64,000 bases of DNA, from NCBI RefSeq assembly GCF_000972845.2, contig NC_040018.1:2337632-2401631 (forward strand). The letters run 5' to 3'. This document shows positions 25,986 through 37,422 of this stretch, one piece after another. The DNA comes from Larimichthys crocea (taxonomy: Eukaryota; Chordata; Actinopteri; Sciaenidae). Position 1 is the first letter of the stretch, and the number at the start of each line of letters is the position of its first letter. The notes below the pieces were generated by a model, which was not told where the DNA came from, searched no databases, and worked only from the letters and a program-made list of their open reading frames with translations. The position numbers and the translations under genes were made by a program.

Positions 25986-28522
25986 GGCGTGTTTTTAACA
26001 CATGCAAAACTTATTTATATTTATGAACACTAGCACATAAAACAGGAACAGGAACAAGAGGGCTTATGGACTCGTTCCATGGTGTCAACCAGCCCCATTT
26101 GTGACCTTAGCGTGTGTCATACATTCCGGATGAAAATTATAGGGGGAGAGTCAAAACATTAATTTTAAAACAAGGCATTTCTGTTAACAATCCAGAGGAA
26201 AAATTACATGCATGGTAAGGATGAATGTATACTGATTCAATCAACTCTAACTCCATCCACTGATCAACATGTAAGAACAAACAAAAGCAGCCAAAATAGT
26301 GAAAAAAAATTTACATTAGTACATGTAAATGATGCGTGAGCATATAATAGCGAGTACTCTTCAGCTAAAACACAATTTATTTATTTTTATGTCATCCAGC
26401 TATGTGGGTCTGTCTGTCGAGAGAGATAAAATGTCTGGACAAACCAAAATGTTTAAATCCAATATTTCACAGTGGATTTAACTTTTTTCAGTGATGAAAA
26501 AGAGCAGAGTGGCACAGCCTGTGGAAGTATTGGACTGAAGAGTTGGCCACACCGTGAGCTGAACATTTGTTGTTTAGTGCAGAAAACAAATAATAACGTT
26601 GAAGACACAACCCACTGCTGAAAGAGGTGAATAAAATTAGAACTAAACTAGATATTAGAAACTAGATTATTGATGTGACATACAGAGTTTGCTTGGGGAA
26701 AAATTATGATTGAAATTCCTGGGCTTCTGTGATATACATGTGCATGACAAAGAATGAACACAAAAGTGAAATATAAGCATTTTTGTTTTCACTGTATCAC
26801 GTGGAAATAACACCATGTACTCACGTCTTGCATTCAATAAAGTCACTTGACCACAGCATGAAAGAAGAGCCAATAGAGCTCTGGTGAACTGGTGATGTGT
26901 TATTTATGTCAGGCTCAGTTCAAAAGCAGCCTCTATGGAGGAGACACACCCCATAAATTTTTCTATGGCCCCTATGAGCAGGTCAGGAAGGCACCAATAT
27001 TTCCTCTTTATTAGAAAGAACAGAAACAACATACAGCCATAAAGTGGACCTCAGAGGTGAATCGGAAACACGGGGGAATGGCAGAGAAAGCACACTGCTC
27101 TGAGAGCTGAGAGGTAGTCACAGAATCCATTTCTTTTAACCCGCTTGTCCATATATTGGTCCATTTCCTCATAACTCTCACACCAGTGACTTGCAAACTC
27201 TCCGTGCTCCATCACAGGTCAACTCGGAGATGAACTTTAAAGGAAGATGTAACGAATGATTGCAGCCTCTCAGCCAATTCATATCTGCTGAAGTGCCATA
27301 ACCCTCTACATATCCTGACCTCAATTTGGAGTCTGCGTGTTGAAGGCCCATCTGAGGGGAGATGGTATCGATCTGAGCAGGGACTCTGGCAGCATCAATA
27401 AACAACAGGCTTCAGGCTTCAAGGCTGAGGAGACACATCTCTATTTCAGCCGGAGGGTTCACATCTGGATACCTGAGTTGGGATGTGGCCCTGGACAGAT
27501 GGTGGAACATGTTTTTTGTTTTTTTCTGAACTCACAGCAGTTTGGCCCCTTTTGTGAGACCAAAGCCAGCGATATCGTCCCTACTGTTGGTTCTGTCAAG
27601 GTAAATAAGGCCTTAAACCACAAGCTCACACATTTCTACTTTGAATAATCACCAATAATGTTAAGGGGCATTGTAAGTGGAAAGCTACCAAGTAACAGTC
27701 AATATCTGCGAGAACGATCAATGATTAACCCGCAGACAAATAGTATTCCAAGATCTTCTATATCAGCATTACAGTGAAGGAAGACAGTGCTGACTTTGGC
27801 TCATTAATCTATAAACAGAACAAGCCAACCAATACATTTGACATAGACTAATGAAATAATAATCATCATCAGAGGAGGAGGAGGAGGAAGAAACAAACAC
27901 GTTCTGCATTTAGACGCAGAGCTACACACTAAAACTGCCATAAATAAACTATAGTAAATAAATAATGGGCATTCTTGCTGGACAATTTTGCTGCTGTCTT
28001 GTTTACTTGATTTTCCCTCTTTGCTGAGAAAGTTAAATAAGTGTGCCTCATATATTTAGAGTCCAACTGAGCTCACTTTGCGCTAAGTAGCTTGTCAATA
28101 GTAAGAAAAGAGGTACGGAGCAAGAGAGGGGGTCTGATAAAATGGCTTTTAATTACCAGACAGTGAATGCTGGCCTTCCTTTTCCACTTTCCCCTCACAG
28201 CTAAGTCAGGAGTTTGATTTCTGATAATGTGGATTGCTGACTTCGCTTCATCCTAGTTGGCCCTAAAGCAGAGGGACCTAACGTCAAGTCCTGGGAGAGT
28301 ATGTTTGACAAAGTGCCATATAGATCCTCTGCTTTTCATCAGAGGGCAATGCTGGTGGAGGCATTAATCAGGACGCTAGATAGCATGGCTTTGTGTTTTC
28401 TTCTTTACTCTGCTGTAACAATTTAGGTAAAGTAATAATTTCAAGCATTACATGGAAATCAATGAGTCTTTAACCCGGCTGTTGGTGCACATGTAAGAGA
28501 TTAGATATACATAGATCAGGCC

Positions 28523-28523
<1 letters not shown>
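25986..28523. other. Intergenic, partly unique sequence
   Basis: No exon was recognised. A small GAG-rich run is near 27880. The stretch 28040-28440 is unique and enhancer-like in composition. The 103-aa frame at 27337-27648 does not resemble a known protein. Confidence 0.45.

Positions 28524-28573
<50 letters not shown>
28524..28573. repeat. (GATA)n microsatellite
   Basis: About twelve tandem GATA units, read directly. Confidence 0.95.
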
Positions 28574-30249
28574 TGGGGTGTTTTACCTTTCCATGTTGAA
28601 TGCTTCCCTTACCCTTTAAACAAGATGGTAACAACTGATAGTGGAGTTCAGCCTCAGGACATCCAGCGGTGGAGGCTTTTGTTTTAGTGGCCAGTGAAAC
28701 CCAACCTACTGCAGTGGCTGGCACAGCACACGTCTCATCGATATTGTTTCCAAGTAGCCAGATCTGAGCCACGGGGAGAAAGAACAAGCTTTAACAAGTT
28801 CTTATCATTACACAGAACCCCGGTCAACGGACTTGGGTATCAGCTGCGTGAGCAGCCATAAATTAACAGAGAAAGAGACTTCATTTTGCCCAGGGATCAA
28901 TGTCTTGTTCTTGAAACTGCAATCAGAGCTCATTGGTGTGCAGGCAGAGAGACTGATGCATCTCCTTAATCATAAGGTCGTAATCAACAACGTTTTTTAA
29001 GTGCCCTTTTGTTTTACATTCAGTTATACACTAGTGGATGATGCCTGGTGAAAACATTTAAATACTAATGCTGTGTTAATGTAGAGTGAAAGAGCAGCAA
29101 AACCTCTTTGAATGCTTGAAAGGCCATGGTCATGAGGGCACAGAGTTAGAAAGTACAGAGTAGGCGGATTGTCAGAACAGCTGTTACGTTTCTGTACAAA
29201 TGAATGGCCCATTCATCCAGAATGCAAATATTGATTGAACATTTACAATAGTGATCTAAGGTTACCTATCTTTAAAAATTAAACTAATTAAACCCACAGA
29301 AAGTCAGTGTGTGCTCAAAATTGTAATCTTTTTTCAAACTTGATCTCACACCAATGTCATGTGCAGCAGAAAGTAGTCTTTTGAAGAAGCGTTCAATAAC
29401 TGCAATTCAGTATAAAAGGCTGGGCTGTATGTGTCACCCTTGGTTTTGTCCGGAGCGAATAATAAAAGCAATGACACGAGAAAAGTTCACAATACAACAT
29501 TCATGAAATATTATTGTTATGTTGTTTAATTTCATAGCTTATTAGTTTTTGATCAAACTAAGTTGAAAGGAAAGTACAGATGTGATTAAACTCCCTAATC
29601 ACTAATTGGAAACCTACACCACCCTTCTCAAACTGTGCTATGAGTATCACTGGTGCTATGCGACCTGTCTTAGAGGTATTATTAAACCATCATCATTGAG
29701 TATATATATTTCAAATATAATAATGAAATTAATTATCTCTTTGTTTTTACGTGTTTTGGGCAGTAAAAGTTAAATAAAAATAGTAAATTTTTATGGTGGC
29801 TTTTAATCTTGCATCAAATAGTGAACTGCACTGCATAGTGTATGCAGACTTGCATGCATGTACAAATCACCAGCAGTAAATATTGTGCTAGTATTGAACT
29901 ACAAGACACAAAACAGTTGCAAGCCTTTAATTAGAGTTATGTAAAGCTTTGGATGGGATAGTTAGATCCTAGAGATGTGGTGACAACAGCTGCACAGAGG
30001 AGGGGACCCGATTTTGATTTTTTTGTCATGGGGCCCAAAATTCCTGGCGGTGCTCCTGCTGTTAAGTACAGTATTTTTCATATTTTTTAAGAATCCTATA
30101 GTTCAGAAACTTGACGTGCTAGAGAAAACCTGAGATCAGTTTTGGATTTCGCACCCAAAAATTTGTTAAAAACAGCTGTCAGTCACAAACTTAAAAAAAC
30201 AAACGTGTTCCCCCAGTGTGTCAGGCCATTTCACAATAAAATAACCGAC
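28574..30249. other. Intergenic upstream of map2k5, with repeat fragments
   Basis: No exon was seen. About 29615-29830 (TTCTCAAACTGTGCTATGAGTA, CACTGGTGCTATGCG) and about 29985-30075 (GTCATGGGGCCCAAAATTCCTGG) resemble fragments of common fish DNA-transposon repeats. The remainder is unassigned AT-rich sequence. Confidence 0.45.
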
Positions 30250-30598
30250 ACAGGGGATGATGGTCTTTTATTGTGAAAATCACCGTGCGGATGTTGATTC
30301 GGAAACTGCTGCTGCTGGTGGAGCAGTTGTGGTTTCCTCTGAACTAGCTGCATGGCTAAACATCTCCGATAACACAGTGTAAAACTGGGATAATAACACC
30401 TTTCACAGGCAGAGCTTCACCTTTCACGAAGTTATGCCGTGACTTCGCTGTCGACAGCGACCGTTGGCGTTTTTTAAATCTGCGCCTTCCTTCACAATAA
30501 GAGTCTGGAGACTGCAGCAGACCACTGCAGGAAATTAGCTCGTTAGCCTGACAGCCATCCAGTCCAAGTGTTATTATGAGGCTGAATCTTTCCACTTT
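30250..30598 (+). promoter_or_regulatory. map2k5: Probable promoter and 5' UTR of map2k5
   Basis: Immediately upstream of the first coding exon, composition shifts to more CpG-containing sequence (CGTGCGGATG, GACTTCGCTGTCGACAGCGACC), unlike the AT-rich flank. No TATA box is obvious. An in-frame TAG at 30536-30538 with no ATG between it and 30599 bounds the open frame. The transcription start cannot be fixed from sequence, and a non-coding 5' exon cannot be excluded. Confidence 0.5.
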
Positions 30599-30724
30599 AT
30601 GCTCGATTTAATTAACATCTTCGTCATGGACGCCGAGGCTATAGTGATCCGTATAAAAACCCCGTTAGGGGACATGGACTCGTCCGTGGACTGTCCATCT
30701 CTTCTGAACTTCAATGATCTGCTG
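30599..30724 (+). CDS. map2k5: map2k5 coding exon 1 (N-terminus, PB1 start)
   Basis: It encodes residues 1-42, starting [20 protein letters not shown], with donor GTAAGT. The first ATG (30599) has a weak context (T at -3). The second in-frame ATG (30626, codon 10) has G at -3 and G at +4, a much better context. As I recall it, mammalian MEK5 also has a second methionine just before the conserved VIRIK strand. The VIRIK lysine belongs to the basic face of the PB1 domain. Either start keeps the PB1 domain intact. Confidence 0.93.
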
Positions 30725-31351
30725 GTAAGTCTTCAGAAATGCTACAGAGCTAGCTGGCTTTCACTTGTGTTTTCACTTGTAACAACATAAACAAGGTCTG
30801 TCTGTATGTCTGAACCAGGTTTAAGTACACTAAACTGTTATATAACACTGTGACCAGAGCTTAAAGATTCATATTTGTGCTTTTTATTAGACCTAACTGT
30901 CTTCTTCTTTGAGAGCATCTGTCCACAGTCTAACACTTTATTATTGTTGTCCCTGTTTGTAATTTCAGGTCGCCATCAGAGATGTCATGCCTGAAGCCAC
31001 TGTCACAGCCTTTGAATGTAAGTTTCTCTCTCACTCACAGCTGAAGCACTGACTCTGTTGACAACTCTGAGGCAGTGTTCATTTTGTCACCCATTTCTCA
31101 ATTTAGTCTTGTGTCAAAGTTCATTTTTAGTCTTTCACGAATCATTTTTCTTAGTCGTATTTTAGTCGACTAAAAGTCTCAAAATTTTAGTCTTTTTCTG
31201 TTTAGTTCAGGAATATTTTTTTGGTTTATTTGTTTATGAATTGAATTGAATGAATTCATCTTCAATGCAGCTTTGCTAAGTGTCTTGTCTGTTGTTTCAG
31301 TACACACTTAATAAACACTTGATTTCATTTTTTATATTTATTAGAAACACC

Positions 31352-31385
<34 letters not shown>

Positions 31386-34300
31386 AAATACGACACTTAC
31401 AGCTGATTTTACAGCTGAGCAGACAAATTGAAATGAAATAAAAACTTAAAAGATCACAGTATACCAAATACTGTATAGATAACACATGTTCTGAGTAATA
31501 ATGCATCACAAAAACTAGAATAGACCGATTCAAAAGAAAAATCCATTACCAGATGGAGGCTCGTTGACGGCTCGTTGACGAACATATTTCATCTCGTCTC
31601 GTCTGACGAAATTAACACTGCTCTGAGGATGACAAGGTCTCTAACACAACACATTTGAGCTGAGACAGTCTTAAAGTTCACAGTAATAGAGTCCTATAAC
31701 GTACTAACTTAATATCAACAATAGGGATGTAATGATAACACTCAACTCACGACTCAATACGGTTCACTATTTTTTGTTCACGATACGATTTTCTTACGAT
31801 TTTCTGTTTTTTTTTAATCAAAATGAGCTGCAGACAAATTATGACCGAATAAAATTATCTTTTTATTTGTAGGAATTTTTAGGTGCTTTCTTTGCAGAAA
31901 CTCTCAAACAGTTTGTGTTCTCTCTCTCAGTTGTACTTCTCTCGCATTTGCGAAGAATCGCGATTCATTTTTTCTGTCAACCGGTGCGAAGCGTCACGCA
32001 TCTGTATATCGATTTTTAAACAGTCGAAAAATTGTTGAACTGTTAAAATACTGACAAAATTCACCTTACTACGATGTCATTGTCATTATAATTCCCTTAG
32101 GTTTTGCACTTAATTAAGGTTGTAGCTGATTTTGATATAAAAAAGATGGGCCTGACCAGTCATGAAGCCTACACAGGTGAGTCTCAGGTGAACAACTTCA
32201 GGGAATCGGGAAGACAAACAGTTTTTTAATCGTCTCGCATTAGACAGACCTCCTCTCTGTCTCATTTTAAAACCCACCTCTTCTCATGTAGAGTGTTGAT
32301 TTTATGTGTATACATGTATACTTTTATTTATTTATTTTTATCTTGTGCGGGTAGTGCTTTTTATTTATTTTATTTTATTGTTTTTCTTATCTTTCTGTTG
32401 TCTACTTCATGTTTTTATTGTGTTTCTATTGTGTTATTTATTATGTTTTATCTTGTTATTGTGTTTCTATTGTGTTATTTATTATGTTTTATCTTGTTGT
32501 GTAGCACTTTGGAAACCTTGTGTTTGCTAAAAATAGTGATATATAAATATAGTTTATACAGATTGGATTGATCTGAGTGGGTCTGATCATTGTAGTTTGG
32601 TTTCATATTTACAAGCGTGTTTTTGAGTCAAAAAATAACTTCTTCTTCTTCTAGTTACATAAAGATAGTTATGCGTATTATACTTCATTTCCTCTGTCTT
32701 CTGTTAATAGTGCCCCCTAAATCTGACACACTGGACCTTTTAATGCTAAATAGCAGAGTAGTGATGCTTATGGTCAGTCTTAGGAACTTTTCTGTTAACA
32801 AGTTATAGAATAAAAACATTTTTAAGGAAATCGCTGCTTATTAATGTCAAACTGTCTCTTATATTACATGCAGTGTTGCTTGTGTTACCTATAAAACTGT
32901 AAAATCCTTCAGTGCATGTCATTGCAGTCAATAATTCTGTTTTGAAAATGCATAAACTTCTTATCTTCCCTCATGAATATTTATGGAGATTTGTCGTCTG
33001 TATTTCTGCTTTTCTCCCGCTTTGTTCCTCAAAATGATGTGCACAGTTTCAAAATGAGCGACTTACTTTGTTACTTTGTTTTGAGTCTTTCTTATATTGT
33101 GCATAGATATTTTATTAAGTTGTTAAAGAAAACATTTTGTTCTTCTTTTTTTTAGATGAAGATGAGGTGGGCGACAGAATCACTGTAAGAAGTGATGAAG
33201 AACTCAAAGCCATGTTGTCATATGTGAGTATATGGATGAATACATTCATGTGCATGCTCACACATCCTGCGCCATCCACTGCATGTCTGAACAAAGACAG
33301 ATCCCTCCTCTGTTAGGGTTCATGAATGGCTGCAGGGTTGGTGGGTGGGGCTGCTGGGGGGTGTGTCTATTTGTGTTGAACGTAACCACCGTGAAACACT
33401 CAGATAATAACTTTTTATTTCTCCGATTAACCGGCTTTATCGAGACCGATGCTCGCTCGCTCACATTCACCGTCTGTTTCTCTTGACTAGTGCTTGGTCT
33501 CCGACGTAAACCAAAGGAAGCTGAATGTATCCTTATCCATTCTTAGCTGGATGATCTAACAATGTCGAGTGTTGTACAGATTGTAAAGCCTTCAAAGCCA
33601 ACTTTGTGGTATACAAATGAAATAAACTCGACTGACTAGACAGAATAATAGCAACATCTTTTTAAATGTCCTGTATCTTTGATTGCTTTGTGCAGCACAA
33701 TCAAAGCGCCACTCGCCTCTCGTTTCATTGGGCGAAAAATCTAATAGACACATAAAACTCAAACTGTCAGCTTGAGTGTTTGTCCTTCTAAACGGTACAG
33801 AAAAGAAGCCACTTAAAGAACAACCTGAAAATCTTACAATGTTACATGTGTGTTTGCTGCAGTAGCTAATCTCAGAATTACAAGATCTCTTCCAAAACCT
33901 TATAGTGTTTTTTTTTTTTCGGGGCTGTCAGATCTATCAGATCCGGCAGAATTTGAACAGCTTAAGTGTAACTACACACCAGGACAACCACTGATGGGTT
34001 GTGTGGCTGCGTGACTGACCACCACTAACCAGTCACAGTCTCTGTGAGGTTGGGAGTTCAGAGAGGCTGAGAAACACTGGTGTTTGTGTGTGGAGGGGAG
34101 GGGTGGATGTCGCTATGTAGCTGTAGCCCTGCTGCTCATCATGGGATCATCATCAAGGGAAAGAGAGTAGTCTGGTGGTTGCTTCTACAAAAAATAGTGT
34201 AAACTCCTGTAAATGAGTTTCTATTAGAATATATTTGAAAATAAACGTGTTTTCACAGACTCACACTCAAGGGCAGGGACTAAGAGAGGTGGACGTGTCT

Positions 34301-34676
34301 ACTTATCTGATTAGAGTACATTAACATTGATTTTTAAAAAGTTTTTTTATAAATGTCTTGACATAATTGGTCCCAAATGATGATTTAAAGCAGTAAATAA
34401 TGTGTTGAGCCATTTTCAACCCGCAAAATGTTGATTTTGATACATTTTAAGAGAAAAAATGTCAATATTAACACAAGCATTGATGTGTTTTATCACAGCA
34501 CAGTCATATCATTTAGTTTTCAGCTCAAAAAAACATGTACAGTATCTCAGTCTGCAGTCTAAATCTAAAAAGAGAGAGGTACATGCAGACGTCAAGATAC
34601 GATTGACTTTGACATGTTGCGTCCACCTCCACAATGACATTGTATTTAACTTACATGTGAGGTAAAAAAAAAAACA

Positions 34677-34714
<38 letters not shown>

Positions 34715-37376
34715 AACAAACACACATCTCCCCCACCTAGTGCAGAACATTTTCATATTCCACCATACTTACTGTTCATGCCACGGACAGTAAGAGTAAT
34801 GGCGTGTAATGGGTTTCTCTACGAGGTACACTGAAAGCTAAATGAACTGTCAATTTTTATTATTTATTATTCAGTACTTAAAGTTTTGCCTCATTAAAGA
34901 GCGGGCCCCCCTGGGCTGCAGAATTGTTCAAAATCTACTTTCATCTGTGGATGTCTTTTACCCCCCATCAGCTCACAATGATGCTGCTAGAGCCACAGGC
35001 ACAATTTACACTCCTTGTTTTTTTGTCCGTTTTTATCATGCATTCACTTGTGGTTGCTTTTTAATCATTAAGTAGCATAGGGTAGCAGGGTGATTAAGCA
35101 AAAAAAAAAAAAGAGACAGCTGTTGTACCAATGAGCGTTGTGAATCGGGGATGGAAAAAGTATTGACCTCAGCCGGCTTTATTATTCACAAATCCAGCTG
35201 CCGTGTTTTGAGGCTCTTTTGAAAATTTGCTGTGCTGCTGCGTGTCCTGTTTGAACAGAAATCACAGTATTGATGCACCAATAATGTTGATGGGACACTG
35301 TTTGGGTATCACCACCATTATTGTGTGCATTTGTATGCTAAAGTTGCATTTTAATGAATGTATAAATGCATAATTTAAGTAGTTAACTGCAGTGTAACAG
35401 TGTAACAACTACAAGCTACAGTCAGACACTTTTCTGTCTGTATTCATCAGTTAATTTTGTCAAGATTTTATATTTAAATATTAATACACTTGATCATGAT
35501 AATCAGTAATTATATATGTCCATTTGTTTGGCAGGACAAGCTACAATAAACATAGTTTTATTTTATGTTGTAACGTGTGATGGTAGCTTAATATCCTGAC
35601 ACTTTATTCAGACGACGTGACACGTCTCGTGACAGCATATTAATTCATGACCGTGACCTGCACCTCACTCTACCCAGCACAATTTTTTTATTATTTTTTT
35701 TTTAAATATCCACAACACCGCACTGCTTCGTCCACAAATTTCAAAAGCTATTTGTACAATGAATATTTTTGGCAAACAAATCCAGGAGCCCCGTAATGGC
35801 TTTCCACTCCTCGTGGGACAGCCAAGTGCACAAAAAGCTGCTGATCACCTGGAAAATACCGGGGCTCTCTAAAATATAATTTACACTAGCCTAGTACTTT
35901 AAATCTCTTATGCAAGGGTTATGCATTTCAGCAGTCATTTGCATTTGTATTCAGGAGGATTTTTTTTTCCTTGTTGTGGTTGTTTGCTGTGGTTGCCATT
36001 TGGCCTCCGTAGAGACCCCCGGTGGATTTTTGCCTCAGTGTTGTTAATTCCAGGTGAGCAGACAGCCATTATGTGAAATTAATAGGAATTAAGCGAAACC
36101 AGCATGTTAGGTGAAAGGTGGGCTAATTCATTAGAGTCTCCCATGGTTGCCTTTTGTGTGCATGTGTTTCTGTGCGTGTCGGTGTTTGCGATAATAAATA
36201 TATAACCAGACTTTTAAATATGCCTTCAGTACACAGTTTTTTTTTCCGATTCACGATCTCTGCTTTAACATTGCCTAGTGAAAAATTCATGCTCCTTGTT
36301 GCCGAGCAAAATTAATGCTCAAATTCAGCACTTAATTAACATCCGTCTGCAGAGGGCATTTATTGTGAAAAGTATCCCCCATCACTGAGAACATTGATTG
36401 CTACATGCTCCTGCGAGGCCCACTAGTCTTCCAGGCATCTCTAATCATTGTTCGACACCTTGAAAGACAGACGCCCGTGTTCAAAGTTAAAGACTGGTCC
36501 GTGTCAGGTGCTAAAAAAAAAACATGTGACCTCATCCGTTCCTCGCTCAGCTCCCCCTGGAGGTAGTAGCTCTAATTCCACCATTCTTACTCCCATTTCC
36601 CCTTAGTCTGCTAATGATGATGAGACCCACTCTCCGCTCTCACTCTCCCACTTGTCCCTCAAGGCTGAGCGATGGTATTTGGGATCGGACACTGTTTAGT
36701 TATTGGCCAACAATGGAGAATGTCTTTTAATAACACACCTACTACAGATTAGGTGGTAATTGCAGCCTTAATCAATAAGCTAGCTGAGCGGAAAATTAAA
36801 GATATGTGAAGCCCAGCCCCCCCCTCCACCACCACCACCACCACCACCCACCCTCCGCCTAAACTTCAACACACACAACACGTTTTTTGGTATTAGGCCC
36901 ATTGTTCAGATGTGGCCTAGTGAGAACGCTGGAGGGCGAAAGCAGAGGGCTAGGAGCGAGGAGGGACGTGACAGTGATAAATAGGCCTTTTAATAACAGC
37001 TGTGCCACTTGGGTAGCCATTCTGATCCATTCCCATCCAAGCCGGTCCCATCGTCCTCCCTCCCCTCCCCCCCCCCTCCCCCCCCCCCCCCCTCCCCTCC
37101 CCTCCCCTCCCTCCCCCACAATGAGAGAGCAAATTTACATATTACTGTGATGACTTGGTAGTTCCTACCGGATTGTAAATGAAACACACATTAAAGACGT
37201 AAAGTGTGTTACGTGTGTCTTCCGTAAAGGTGTTTTGTCAGTTTGAAGTCTTGAAAAGGAGGGACAAACAAAACACACACACGCACACACACACACACAC
37301 ACTCACAGTTTAACAGATGGTTTGGTTAACTGAAACATCAATTATTGCATTGCCTTGGCAAGTGTCTGAGAGGCTC

Positions 37377-37422
<46 letters not shown>

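Larger units (their letters stand above)
31018..33155 (+). other. map2k5: map2k5 intron 2, filled with transposon relics
   Basis: This 2.1-kb intron contains a complete hAT-like MITE (31073-31620), a second element fragment (31720-32040), a LINE 3' end (32200-32575) and a piece of the TTAA-type element (32625-32742). Little unique sequence is left. The acceptor is TTTTTTTTAG. Confidence 0.85.

Noticed and set aside
28524..28573. CRISPR-like regularly spaced repeats (GATA, TATG, CA arrays)
   Set aside because: These are plain eukaryotic microsatellites with no spacers.
30626..30628. Annotating only the second ATG as the map2k5 start
   Set aside because: The upstream ATG is in frame, follows an in-frame stop and has a counterpart in mammals as I recall; sequence alone cannot exclude it, so both are reported.
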